A stretch of DNA of 13,678 nt from Wenzhouxiangella sp. (GCA_007123575.1 SKKV01000282.1:1-13678); one strand, 5' to 3'; counted from the first letter of the stretch, positions 6,618 to 13,678 are shown. Numbers and translations: made by a program. The notes: generated from the letters alone by a model not told the origin.

Positions 6618-7293
6618 CGGCCTTTTCCTCTACGATTTCCAGGTCGCGCAGCGAAACCGTGCCGCCGTCCAGGGCATTGAAAATTCGGGTTTCCATGTCG
6701 ATGATCTGGCGGAAGTCCCAGGCATCGGCACGGTAAAACTCTTGTCCGGTGCGGCTTTGCCCGGAACGGTCGATCACGACCAGGCTGCCGATGGCGCCGG
6801 TTCGCGAACCGGTTGCGCGCCGACGTTCACGTTCCATGCGGCGAGCGGTTCTCTCAACCGCCACGTTATCGCCAAACTGGGGTTGCAGCTCGTCTTCAAG
6901 TATTCGTTGGCCGCGTGCCTTTTTCTCATCATTCAGCTCACGGTAAATCTGGTCAGCCATTTCCACCATTCTTGGGTAGCCGCGTTCTGCCGACAAGGCA
7001 AACCAGGCCCAAGCTCGGGCTTTGTCCTGAGGTACGCCCTGGCCGTGATAATTCATCACGCCAAGATTGAATTGTGCGAGCTTGTCAGCCCAGCGCGCAC
7101 CGGCAAGAAATCGGACCTTGGCGCGCGTGTATTGCCCGTTGCGGTACGCGCGGTCGCCGTCCACTAGGTGGCGGTTGCCTGGCGTGTGTTCGGCAAAGCC
7201 GGAAGCCGCAGCCGTGCTGGCTGCGCCCATCACCAGACCAACTGCCACAAACAAGTTGACCAAGCTTGCAAAAAAAACGTGTTCTGGTTTCAT
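6601..7293 (-). CDS. Exported Sel1/TPR-repeat protein (230 aa)
   Basis: A signal peptide covers about residues 1-31, ending in an AAAS-GF region that suits signal peptidase I, so the protein is probably periplasmic. A TPR-like helix pair (DGDRAYRNGQYTRAKVRFLAGA, in part) is followed by one clear Sel1 repeat around 72-108, with AQFNLGVMNYHGQGV and AWAWFALSAERGYPRM. A basic, arginine-rich segment (RRMERERRR) follows near 155, then a C-terminal domain I do not recognise and an acidic tail. Sel1 and TPR repeats mediate protein-protein contacts. I chose the ATG at 7293 because it opens directly onto the signal peptide; an upstream TTG at 7326 would add 11 atypical residues and overlaps a likely promoter. 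It overlaps the downstream lipoprotein gene by 17 nt. Confidence 0.8.
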   Translation of the reverse strand: MKPEHVFFASLVNLFVAVGLVMGAASTAAASGFAEHTPGNRHLVDGDRAYRNGQYTRAKVRFLAGARWADKLAQFNLGVMNYHGQGVPQDKARAWAWFALSAERGYPRMVEMADQIYRELNDEKKARGQRILEDELQPQFGDNVAVERTARRMERERRRATGSRTGAIGSLVVIDRSGQSRTGQEFYRADAWDFRQIIDMETRIFNALDGGTVSLRDLEIVEEKADEPED

Positions 7294-7326
7294 CGTTCTG
7301 ATGCCGTCCTGTTGCCACCCACCCAA

Positions 7327-7335
7327 AGTATAACA
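7327..7335 (-). promoter_or_regulatory. Extended -10 promoter of the Sel1-protein operon
   Basis: The minus strand reads TGT-TATACT, an extended -10 (TGnTATAAT type) located 33 nt before the ATG at 7293. No good -35 is present, which is acceptable for an extended -10 promoter. Its position also argues against the upstream TTG as the translation start. Confidence 0.45.
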
Positions 7336-7409
7336 ACCGTGATGTCATTATCCTGATCCCCGAAACGCGCCAGCTCCTGCTTTAGTGCCATGTTCTGTCG
7401 GCTTTTGGG

Positions 7410-7415
7410 CATAAT
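7410..7415 (+). promoter_or_regulatory. Weak candidate -10 for the lipoprotein-leuS operon
   Basis: CATAAT lies 43 nt before the lipoprotein ATG in the divergent gap 7294-7458. The -35 region is poor. It is the best match I see on the plus strand in this gap. Confidence 0.25.
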
Positions 7416-7458
7416 GGCGAGCTACATCTTTCTTGCTGGAATTTTTCCTGGAGACGAT

Positions 7459-7983
7459 ATGCGCTACTTGCTATTTTTGATGATGTTTTCCGCACTGGTC
7501 CTGGCCGGATGCCAGCGTGATGACGAGCCGGCTGATGCCGAGCAGGAAGTCAGGGACATGGCCTCGGCGGTCGAAGAGGAAATGTCGGAAGTCATCGATG
7601 ATGCTGCCGAACAGGCCCAAGCCGCTGAAGCTGATCTGGCCGACTTGCTGGAAGATGCCGAAGCGCAGGCCGAGACCGGTGCCGAGCAGCTCTGGGAGCG
7701 GGCCGAAAACCTGGCCAGGGAAGCGCGCCAGCTGGCCGAAGAGGCTGCCGAGGCGGCCGAAAGCGGCAGCCGGGAAGCCTGGGAGCGTTCCCGCCAGGCG
7801 GCCGAACGTGCCCGCCAGCGCTCGACCCAGGCCTGGGAAGAAGTCAGTGCGCTGACCGAAGATGCCTGGGACGATGCGCGCGAGGCCACCCAATCACTGC
7901 GCGAGCAGGCCGAAGCGGCCTGGCGCGAGCTCGACGAGGTCGAGTTTGAAGCCGATGATGATGAAGAAGAACAAGACAGCTAA
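7459..7983 (+). CDS. Ala/Glu-rich helical lipoprotein with periodic Trp (174 aa)
   Basis: The signal peptide MRYLLFLMMFSALVLAGC ends in the lipobox LAGC, so Cys18 should be lipidated; Gln at +2 suits outer-membrane sorting. Residues about 28-160 are almost entirely Ala, Glu, Arg, Gln and Asp, a long predicted helix or coiled coil, followed by an acidic tail (ADDDEEEQDS). Five tryptophans at 79, 108, 126, 137 and 155 are spaced 29, 18, 11 and 18 residues. All these distances return to nearly the same helix face, so the helix appears to carry one Trp stripe. No family is recognised; it loosely resembles apolipoprotein-like or hendecad-repeat helices. The ATG at 7459 has a good GGAG ribosome-binding site about 5 nt upstream. 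leuS follows after 12 nt, so co-transcription is likely. Low complexity could mislead homology searches. Confidence 0.82.
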   Translation: MRYLLFLMMFSALVLAGCQRDDEPADAEQEVRDMASAVEEEMSEVIDDAAEQAQAAEADLADLLEDAEAQAETGAEQLWERAENLAREARQLAEEAAEAAESGSREAWERSRQAAERARQRSTQAWEEVSALTEDAWDDAREATQSLREQAEAAWRELDEVEFEADDDEEEQDS

Positions 7984-7995
7984 GTATTCAAAGCA

Positions 7996-10611
7996 ATGAC
8001 AGCGACCACGACCGAAGCCGCGACCGACAGCTACCATCCGGCGCGCATCGAGCCGGAAATCCAGCGCCGCTGGGAACAACAGGGCGCCCATCGTGCCGAG
8101 CTGGGCGACGGTGACAAGTTCTACTGCCTGAGCATGTTCCCGTACCCATCCGGCAAGCTGCATATGGGGCATATGCGCAATTACACCATTGGTGATGTGA
8201 TTTCGCGCTACTTGGGCATGCGCGGCCGGCATGTGCTGCAGCCCATGGGCTGGGATGCGTTTGGCCTGCCGGCGGAAAATGCGGCCATGGCCAACGGCGT
8301 GCCGCCGGCGAAGTGGACCCGCGACAACATCGCCCACATGCGCAGCCAGCTCAAGTCGCTGGGTTTTGCGCTGGACTGGGAGCGCGAGCTGGCCACCTGC
8401 GATCCGGACTACTACCGCTGGAACCAATGGTTTTTCCTGCGCCTGCTCAAGCGCGGCATTGCCTACAAGAAAACCGGCGTGGTCAACTGGGACCCGGTCG
8501 ACCAGTCCGTGCTGGCCAACGAGCAGGTGGTTGACGGGCGCGGCTGGCGCTCCGGTGCGCTGGTCGAAAAGCGTGAGATTCCGATGTACTACCTGCGCAT
8601 CACCGACTACGCGCAGGAGCTGCTGGATAGCATCGATCAGCTCGACGGCTGGCCGGATAACGTCAAGACCCAGCAGGCCAACTGGATCGGCCGCAGCGAG
8701 GGCGCAGAAATCAGCTTTGCCTGCGGCGACGAGACGATCAAGGTCTTCACCACCCGGCCGGACACGCTGATGGGGGCGACCTATATGGCGGTTGCCGCCG
8801 AGCATCCGCTCGCTCGGGAAGCCGCTCGCGCCAATCCGGCGCTGGCTGCATTTATCGAGCAGTGCCAGAAGGGTGGGGTGTCCGAGGCTGAGCTGGCCAC
8901 CCAGGAAAAGCTGGGCATGGACACCGGTCTCAAGGCCATTCATCCGCTGACCGGTGCCGAACTGCCGGTCTGGGTCGCCAACTACGTGCTGATGGGTTAC
9001 GGCGAGGGCGCCATTATGGCCGTGCCGGGCCACGACGAGCGCGATTTCGAGTTTGCCCTGAAGTACGAGCTGCCCATCGTCCAGGTCATCACCCGCCCGG
9101 ACGGTGCCGCTTACGATGCCCAGGTTTGGCACTATGACTACGCGACCAAGACCGGTCAGCTGCTGAACTCGGGCCCTTACGATGGCTTGAGCTGCGAGGC
9201 CGGCTTCCAGGCCATCGTCAATGACCTGGAAAAGCGCGAGGCGGGTCGCGCCCGGATCCAGTTCCGCCTGCGCGACTGGGGGATCTCGCGCCAGCGCTAC
9301 TGGGGTTGCCCCATCCCGATCATTCACTGTGACGACTGCGGCGATGTGCCGGTGCCGGATGAAGACCTGCCGGTGCGCCTGCCGGAAGACCTGGTCCCGG
9401 ACGGTGCCGGCAACCCGCTGGCGCGCTGCGAGGCCTTCGTCAACGCCACCTGCCCGAACTGCGGCAAGCCGGCCCGGCGCGAGACCGACACCATGGATAC
9501 CTTCGTCGACTCGTCCTGGTATTTCCTGCGCTACACCTGCAGCAACAACGACCAGGCCATGGTCGATGAACACACCCGGGCCTGGATGCCGGTGGATCAA
9601 TACATCGGCGGCATTGAGCACGCCATTCTGCACCTGCTCTATGCCCGCTTCTGGACCAAGCTGATGCGCGACGAGGGCCTGGTTGATGTCGACGAGCCTT
9701 TCAGCCGTCTGCTGACCCAGGGCATGGTGCTGGCCGAAACCTACTACCGCGAGGACGAGTCCGGCCGCAAGCAGTGGTTCAACCCGGCCGATGTCGATAT
9801 CGAGCGCGATGACAAGGGCCGTTTTCTGCGCGCCGTGCTGCGCGATGATGGCCAGCCCGTCGAGGCCGGCGGTGTTGAGAAAATGGCCAAGTCGAAGAAC
9901 AACGGCGTTGATCCCCAGGCCCTGGTCGAGCAATACGGCGCCGATACGGTGCGCCTGTTTTCCATGTTCGCCTCGCCGCCCGAGCAGTCGCTGGAATGGT
10001 CGGACGCGGGTGTCGAAGGTGCCTGGCGTTTTCTGAAGCGGCTCTGGGCCGGCGTCCATGTGCACTTGGAGGCAGGCGGCACTGACCGTGCGCTGGATAC
10101 TGCCGCGCTTGACGATGCCGGCCGCGAACTGCGCCGCCTGCTGCACGAAGCCATTGCCAAGGTTGGCGACGACTACGGCCGACGCTATACCTTCAACACG
10201 GCCATCGCCGCGATCATGGAGTTCAGCAATCACCTGAACCGCTACCAGCAAGCAGCGACCGCCGACCGCGCCCTGTGCCAGGAAGCCTGGAGCAGCATCG
10301 TGCGCCTGATTGCGCCGGTCACCCCGCATATAGCCGAAGCCCTGTGGCAGGCGCTGGGCCATGCCGGATCGGTGTTCAAGGCCGGCTGGCCCGAGGTGGA
10401 CGAATCGGCCCTGGTCCGCCAGACCGTGACCCTGGTGGTTCAGGTCAACGGCAAGGTTCGCGGCCGCCTGGCGCTGGCCCCGGACAGCCCGCGCGAGGAG
10501 ATCGAGCGCCAGGCCCTGGCCGAGGAAAACGTTCGCCGCTTTACCGAAGGCCAGACCGTGCGACGCGTCATCGTGGTGCCGAACAAGCTGGTCAATATCG
10601 TCGTCGGATGA
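7996..10611 (+). CDS. leuS: Leucyl-tRNA synthetase (871 aa)
   Basis: This class I synthetase charges tRNA-Leu in the cytoplasm. The HIGH motif is HMGH (56-59) in PYPSGKLHMGHMRNYT. The CP1 editing domain shows TTRPDT (252-257) and GHDERD, with D347 at the position of the E. coli editing aspartate region. A cysteine pair-pair (HCDDCG and CPNCG, near 442-491) forms a likely zinc ribbon that E. coli LeuRS lacks but some bacterial LeuRS have. The KMSKS loop reads KMAKS (629-633), with Ala for the first Ser. The C-terminal anticodon-binding domain ends in VIVVPNKLVNIVVG, as usual. The length fits the family (E. coli 860). The start at 7996 has a weak ribosome-binding site 12 nt after the lipoprotein stop. 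The last codons overlap lptE as ATGA. Confidence 0.98.
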   Translation: MTATTTEAATDSYHPARIEPEIQRRWEQQGAHRAELGDGDKFYCLSMFPYPSGKLHMGHMRNYTIGDVISRYLGMRGRHVLQPMGWDAFGLPAENAAMANGVPPAKWTRDNIAHMRSQLKSLGFALDWERELATCDPDYYRWNQWFFLRLLKRGIAYKKTGVVNWDPVDQSVLANEQVVDGRGWRSGALVEKREIPMYYLRITDYAQELLDSIDQLDGWPDNVKTQQANWIGRSEGAEISFACGDETIKVFTTRPDTLMGATYMAVAAEHPLAREAARANPALAAFIEQCQKGGVSEAELATQEKLGMDTGLKAIHPLTGAELPVWVANYVLMGYGEGAIMAVPGHDERDFEFALKYELPIVQVITRPDGAAYDAQVWHYDYATKTGQLLNSGPYDGLSCEAGFQAIVNDLEKREAGRARIQFRLRDWGISRQRYWGCPIPIIHCDDCGDVPVPDEDLPVRLPEDLVPDGAGNPLARCEAFVNATCPNCGKPARRETDTMDTFVDSSWYFLRYTCSNNDQAMVDEHTRAWMPVDQYIGGIEHAILHLLYARFWTKLMRDEGLVDVDEPFSRLLTQGMVLAETYYREDESGRKQWFNPADVDIERDDKGRFLRAVLRDDGQPVEAGGVEKMAKSKNNGVDPQALVEQYGADTVRLFSMFASPPEQSLEWSDAGVEGAWRFLKRLWAGVHVHLEAGGTDRALDTAALDDAGRELRRLLHEAIAKVGDDYGRRYTFNTAIAAIMEFSNHLNRYQQAATADRALCQEAWSSIVRLIAPVTPHIAEALWQALGHAGSVFKAGWPEVDESALVRQTVTLVVQVNGKVRGRLALAPDSPREEIERQALAEENVRRFTEGQTVRRVIVVPNKLVNIVVG

Positions 10612-11090
10612 TGCGCACCCTGCTGCTGCTCACCCTCGTGATCGGTCTGGCCGCCTGCGGTTTTCAGCTCCGCGGCGACGCCCGCCTGCCGGCGGTGATG
10701 GAGCAGACCTGGCTGGTCAGCCCGGATGACAGCAGCGCTTTCGTGCGCGAGCTGAGCCTGGTGCTGCGGGCCAACGGCGTCGACCTTCGAAGCACACCCG
10801 CCGACGGCGCGGCCGAGCTGCGCATCCATGCCGAGCGTCTGCGCAGCGAGGCACTGACCATTGCCGCCGGCGCGCGCGTACGCGAGTTCATTCTGATTTT
10901 CGATGTCGAGTTCGAGCTGCTCGATGGCGACGGCGAGGTGCTGATTCCGCGCGAAACGCTACGTCTGACCCGCGACTACAGCTTCGACGAGCAGGAAATC
11001 CTGGCTGCCACCCGCGAAGAAGAATTCCTGCGCAATGATCTGCGCCAATCCATGGCTGCGCGCATGCTCAGGCGGTTGGAGTCGATTTGA
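10608..11090 (+). CDS. lptE: LPS-assembly lipoprotein LptE (160 aa)
   Basis: LptE plugs and stabilises the LptD barrel, which inserts lipopolysaccharide into the outer membrane. The signal peptide ends in lipobox LAAC with Cys17, directly followed by the conserved GFQLRG. The rest shows the short alpha/beta LptE fold, with a C-terminal helix ending LRQSMAARMLRRLESI. The ATG at 10608 overlaps the leuS stop as ATGA; a second ATG at 10611 is also possible and changes only one residue. Position between leuS and holA matches the E. coli lptE (rlpB) locus. Sequence similarity in this family is low, so the call rests on motif, size and context together. Confidence 0.93.
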   Translation: MMRTLLLLTLVIGLAACGFQLRGDARLPAVMEQTWLVSPDDSSAFVRELSLVLRANGVDLRSTPADGAAELRIHAERLRSEALTIAAGARVREFILIFDVEFELLDGDGEVLIPRETLRLTRDYSFDEQEILAATREEEFLRNDLRQSMAARMLRRLESI

Positions 11091-12106
11091 AGCTGTTTCC
11101 GGAAAAACTGCCCGGCCAGCTCGCCAGGGGCCTGGATTCGATCTACCTGATTGCCGGCCCGGAGCTGCTGCTGGTCGAGGAAGCCTGCGATGCGATTCGC
11201 AAGGCCGCGCGCCAGGCCCAGGTTGCCGAGCGCGTGGTCATCGATGCCGACGGCCGCTACGACTGGAGCCAGTTAGGCTCGGCCAGCGAGAATTTGTCGC
11301 TATTTGCCAGCCAGCGCCTGATCGAGCTGCGCCTGCCCACCGGCAAACCGGGCCGCGAGGGTGGCGCGGCCCTGCGCGAGTGGGCCTCCGGCCAGCACGA
11401 CGATATCCTGCTGATCAAATGCCAGGCCTGGGAAATGGCCAGCGAGAAAACCGCCTGGTTTCGCGATGTTGAAAAGGCCGGCGTGTTCGTGCCTTGCTGG
11501 AGCGTCAAGCCGCACCGTCTGCCGGGCTGGATCCAGGCCCGCTTGAGAGCCCGCGGCATCCGTGCGGATGATTCCGCCACTGCCTTTCTGGCCGATCGCC
11601 TGGAAGGCAATCTGCTTGCCGCCGCGCAAGAGGTCGAGCGCCTGGCCCTGCTGTACGGCGACGGCAGCCAGCTCAACCTCGCTCAGCTCAAGGAAGCCGT
11701 GGCCGACAGCGCGCGTTTCGACGCCTTCCGGCTGGTCGAGCTGGTCATGACCGGCCAGGCCGGGGCCAGCGTGCGCTGCATTCGCGGCCTGGATGATGGC
11801 GCTACGCCGATGCCGCTGATCGTCGGCGCGCTGGCCCGCGAGCTGATGCAGGTCGAAGCGTTCCAGACCTTGAGCCGGCAGATGCCGGCCGGACGCGCGC
11901 TGGATTCGCTCAAGGTCTGGCCCAGTCGTCGCCAGGGCCTGGAGGCGTCTGCCCGGCGTCTGGGAGCTCAAAGGGTTCGCAATGCCCTGGCCCGTCTTTC
12001 GGACCTGGATAGGATGTCCAAGTCCAACGATCGCGCTGAGTTCTGGCTCAACCTGGAACGCCTGTGCGTGGATCTGGCTGCGCGCCCGGGCCGGGCGGCG
12101 GCATGA
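11087..12106 (+). CDS. holA: DNA polymerase III delta subunit (339 aa)
   Basis: The delta subunit of the clamp loader opens the beta sliding clamp during replication. The N-terminus MKLFPEKLPGQLARGL matches the E. coli pattern RLYPEQL, and the ATPase-like domain shows YLIAGPELLLVEE near 20-32. ENLSLFASQRLIELRLP, then LEGNLLAAAQEVERLALLYG and DSARFDAFRLVELVMTG, follow the family order. Length agrees with E. coli HolA (343). The start codon is TTG at 11087, overlapping the lptE stop as TTGA; no ATG is available nearby that keeps the conserved N-terminus. Translation is probably coupled to lptE. The stop overlaps nadD as ATGA. Confidence 0.95.
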   Translation: MKLFPEKLPGQLARGLDSIYLIAGPELLLVEEACDAIRKAARQAQVAERVVIDADGRYDWSQLGSASENLSLFASQRLIELRLPTGKPGREGGAALREWASGQHDDILLIKCQAWEMASEKTAWFRDVEKAGVFVPCWSVKPHRLPGWIQARLRARGIRADDSATAFLADRLEGNLLAAAQEVERLALLYGDGSQLNLAQLKEAVADSARFDAFRLVELVMTGQAGASVRCIRGLDDGATPMPLIVGALARELMQVEAFQTLSRQMPAGRALDSLKVWPSRRQGLEASARRLGAQRVRNALARLSDLDRMSKSNDRAEFWLNLERLCVDLAARPGRAAA

Positions 12107-12768
12107 AGAACAGGGCCGTTGCCGTATTCGGTGGCACCTTCGATCCGGTGCACTACGGCCATCTGCGCGCCGCCGCCGAGGTCGCCGAGCGCCTCAAGGT
12201 CAGTGATTTCCGCCTGCTGCCGGCCGGCCAGCCGCCGCATCGTGAAGGCACCTGGGCCGATGCCTACCATCGCCTGGCCATGCTGGAACTGGCGCTGGCA
12301 CCTTACCCGGACCTGACCGTGGACGAGCGTGAGGTGCGCCGGGACGGCCCCTCATTCATGGTCGACACCTTGACCAGCATCCGCTCGGAGGTGGGTGATG
12401 CGCCCATCCTGCTGTGTCTGGGCCAGGATGCTGCCAACGGTCTGAATCGCTGGCACCGCTGGCGCGAGTTGTTCGACCTGGCCCACCTGGTGGTCATGAC
12501 CCGGCCGCGCAGCCGGCCGCGCTACCCGCAGGATTCGGCCGAGATGTTTCGCGAGCGTCGAGTTCAACGCACCCGCGACCTGATGGGCCAGCCCGCTGGC
12601 CGGGTACGGCATGTTGAAGTGACGCAGTTGGCGATTTCTTCGACCGATATTCGGCGCCAGCTGGCGGGCGGTCGCGATCCGCGCTTTCTGCTGCCGGTCA
12701 CGGTGCTGGCCTACATTCGCAAGCACGGCTTGTATGGTTGCAATGAAAGCGTCGGCAAAAAGGGTTAG
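12103..12768 (+). CDS. nadD: Nicotinate-nucleotide adenylyltransferase (221 aa)
   Basis: NadD joins nicotinate mononucleotide to AMP from ATP, giving deamido-NAD in NAD synthesis. The nucleotidyltransferase motif GGTFDPVHYGH (10-20) and the C-terminal ISSTDIR (178-184) are intact. The substrate-binding pattern RDGPSFMVDTL (80-90) and LGQDAANGLNRWHRW (106-120) fit NadD rather than other adenylyltransferases. The ATG at 12103 overlaps the holA stop as ATGA. An upstream in-frame ATG at 12064 would add 13 low-complexity residues inside holA and is rejected. The last residues after YIRKHGLYG (CNESVGKKG) extend beyond the usual end of the family. Confidence 0.97.
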   Translation: MKNRAVAVFGGTFDPVHYGHLRAAAEVAERLKVSDFRLLPAGQPPHREGTWADAYHRLAMLELALAPYPDLTVDEREVRRDGPSFMVDTLTSIRSEVGDAPILLCLGQDAANGLNRWHRWRELFDLAHLVVMTRPRSRPRYPQDSAEMFRERRVQRTRDLMGQPAGRVRHVEVTQLAISSTDIRRQLAGGRDPRFLLPVTVLAYIRKHGLYGCNESVGKKG

Positions 12769-12792
12769 ACTAGCTTCCAGGTCACCAACAGA

Positions 12793-12804
12793 ATGGATAC
12801 TTGA
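12793..12804 (+). other. Possible three-codon mini-ORF ending at the rsfS start
   Basis: ATG-GAT-ACT-TGA (Met-Asp-Thr-stop) ends exactly on the rsfS TTG start: the TTG at 12801 and the TGA at 12802 overlap as TTGA. AGGT (12779-12782) lies 10 nt before its ATG, a plausible ribosome-binding site, whereas the TTG has only a poor GGAT close upstream. It repeats the TTGA stop/start arrangement seen at holA. It may couple translation to the weak TTG, or be chance. Confidence 0.3.
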
Positions 12805-13166
12805 ACGACGCCACCATTGTTGAACCCGAAGCCATTCGGGATCTCGCCCACGCCGTCCTCGAAGATGCAAAGGCCGAGGACATCCAGACCATCGATCTGC
12901 GTGATCGATCCAGCTTCGCCGATTTCATGCTTATTGCCAGCGGCAACTCCACCCGCCAGGTCAAGGCCATGGCCGACCGTGTGGTCGAGCGGGCCAAGGC
13001 GGCCGGGGTCAAGCCCCTGGGTGTTGAAGGAGATCGCGAAGCGGAGTGGATCCTGGTCGACCTGGCCGACGTGGTTATCCACCTGATGCTGCCGCAAACC
13101 CGGGCCTTCTACAACCTGGAAAAACTCTGGAGCACGCCGCCGGCCACGCGCTCGGCTCAAGCCTGA
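12801..13166 (+). CDS. rsfS: Ribosomal silencing factor RsfS (121 aa)
   Basis: RsfS binds ribosomal protein uL14 on the large subunit and blocks subunit joining when nutrients are low. The conserved core is clear: DLRDRSSFADFMLIASGNSTRQV (32-54, in part), AGVKPLGVEGDREAEWILVDLADVVIHLM and the terminal YNLEKLW. The length is typical. The start is TTG at 12801. The in-frame stop at 12771 precedes it, and no in-frame ATG or GTG lies between, so TTG is the best available start. A three-codon mini-ORF ends on it. nadD ends 32 nt upstream and rlmH begins 20 nt downstream, the usual ybeB-ybeA pairing. Confidence 0.95.
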   Translation: MNDATIVEPEAIRDLAHAVLEDAKAEDIQTIDLRDRSSFADFMLIASGNSTRQVKAMADRVVERAKAAGVKPLGVEGDREAEWILVDLADVVIHLMLPQTRAFYNLEKLWSTPPATRSAQA

Positions 13167-13186
13167 GGTTTTTGAAGGGCCAGTAG

Positions 13187-13648
13187 ATGGATCTGGTGAT
13201 CGCCGGCGTTGGCACGCGCATGCCCGACTGGGTGAGCGCCGGCTGGAACGAATATGCCCGGCGCATGCCGCCGCACTTGCCGCTGAAACTCATTGAAGTA
13301 CCCGTGGCCGGGCGCGCCCATCCGGGCCAGGAATCGAAAGTCGAAGCCGAACGCCTGCTTGCCAGGCTGCCGGAGCGCGCCCGGCTGATCGCCCTGCACG
13401 GCGGCGGCAAACCCTGGTCTACCGAACAACTGGCCAAGCACCTGGCCGACTGGCAGCATGACGGAGACCCGGTCTGCTTTATCATCGGCGGTGCCAACGG
13501 CCTGGACCCCGATATATTGAAGCGCAGCCGCCAGCGCTGGTCATTCGGTCCGGCCGTGTTCCCCCACATGCTGATCCGAATCATGGTCGCCGAACAGCTC
13601 TACCGCGCCACCACCATCCTGTCCGGCCACCCCTACCACCGGGCGTGA
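13187..13648 (+). CDS. rlmH: 23S rRNA pseudouridine-1915 N3-methyltransferase RlmH (153 aa)
   Basis: RlmH is a SPOUT methyltransferase that modifies pseudouridine 1915 of 23S rRNA in assembled 70S ribosomes, using SAM. VGTRMPDWV (8-16), EYARRMP, GKPW (74-77), the knot region near 98-105, PHMLIRIMVAEQLYRA (126-141) and the terminal HPYHRA are recognisable. Length matches E. coli (155). The knot reads IIGGANG where E. coli has LIGGPEG, so the usual Pro and Glu are Ala and Asn; the two glycines remain. The ATG at 13187 has GAAGGG about 8 nt upstream. It is the last gene of the operon in view; only a T run, without a clear hairpin, follows the stop. Confidence 0.96.
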   Translation: MDLVIAGVGTRMPDWVSAGWNEYARRMPPHLPLKLIEVPVAGRAHPGQESKVEAERLLARLPERARLIALHGGGKPWSTEQLAKHLADWQHDGDPVCFIIGGANGLDPDILKRSRQRWSFGPAVFPHMLIRIMVAEQLYRATTILSGHPYHRA

Positions 13649-13655
13649 GTTTTTC

Positions 13656-13678
13656 TCGCAAAGCCGCAAAGCCGCCAA
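13656..13678. repeat. Tandem 8-nt repeat running off the right edge
   Basis: TCGCAAAG (13656-13663), CCGCAAAG (13664-13671) and CCGCCAA (13672-13678) are consecutive copies of a CGCAAAG-type unit. The last copy is cut by the window. Similar CGCAAAG tandem strings occur between genes in many proteobacteria, as I remember it; the full extent cannot be seen here. Confidence 0.5.

Noticed and set aside
7894..10362. 822-codon open frame on the minus strand opposite leuS
   Set aside because: It lies almost wholly antisense to an unmistakable leuS, has no recognisable motif or ribosome-binding site, and is the expected by-product of GC-rich codon use.
12738..12771. TTGCAA and TAGACT as a promoter for rsfS
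   Set aside because: The spacer is 22 bp, too long for sigma70, and the genes are closely spaced within an operon.
13616..13655. Intrinsic terminator after rlmH
   Set aside because: A T run follows the stop codon, but only a three-pair stem precedes it.

Overview
The window reads as a chromosomal stretch of a GC-rich gammaproteobacterium. The lptE-holA-nadD-rsfS-rlmH order downstream of leuS is the classic gammaproteobacterial cluster, and panD directly followed by pgi recalls Xanthomonadales and relatives such as Wenzhouxiangella-like lineages. The taxonomic placement is inferred from gene order and composition, not from a search. I see no prophage, transposase, CRISPR array, tRNA or rRNA. 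Every gene looks intact except the one cut by the left edge.

Layout. (1) Positions 1-3606, minus strand: a tightly overlapping operon read right to left. It encodes a small DUF3429-type membrane protein, an ABC ATPase of the LolD/MacB/YbbA type, an 808-residue permease with two FtsX-like cores, and the first 19 codons of a further gene with a hydrophobic N-terminus. (2) Positions 3607-4100: a 494-nt divergent intergenic region without a credible protein gene. It holds an intrinsic terminator on each strand, two 16-bp palindromes around a plausible sigma70 promoter, a repeated 9-mer and a G-quadruplex motif. (3) Positions 4101-5981, plus strand: panD (aspartate 1-decarboxylase) and pgi (glucose-6-phosphate isomerase). 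(4) Positions 6009-7293, minus strand and convergent with pgi: an unrecognised lipoprotein overlapping an exported Sel1-repeat protein. (5) Positions 7294-7458: a divergent promoter region. (6) Positions 7459-13648, plus strand: an unusual helical lipoprotein, then leuS-lptE-holA-nadD-rsfS-rlmH. leuS to nadD are joined by 4-nt start/stop overlaps. (7) Positions 13649-13678: the start of a short tandem repeat.

How the genes work together. The left operon probably encodes an envelope export or lipid/lipoprotein-handling ABC system. panD and pgi are housekeeping metabolism. The right operon combines translation (leuS, rsfS, rlmH), outer-membrane LPS assembly (lptE), replication (holA) and NAD synthesis (nadD), as in many gammaproteobacteria.

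Most of the coding content is ordinary. The best candidates for something undescribed are the two predicted transcripts in the 3607-4100 intergenic region and the small lipoprotein in front of leuS, whose five tryptophans all fall on one helix face.
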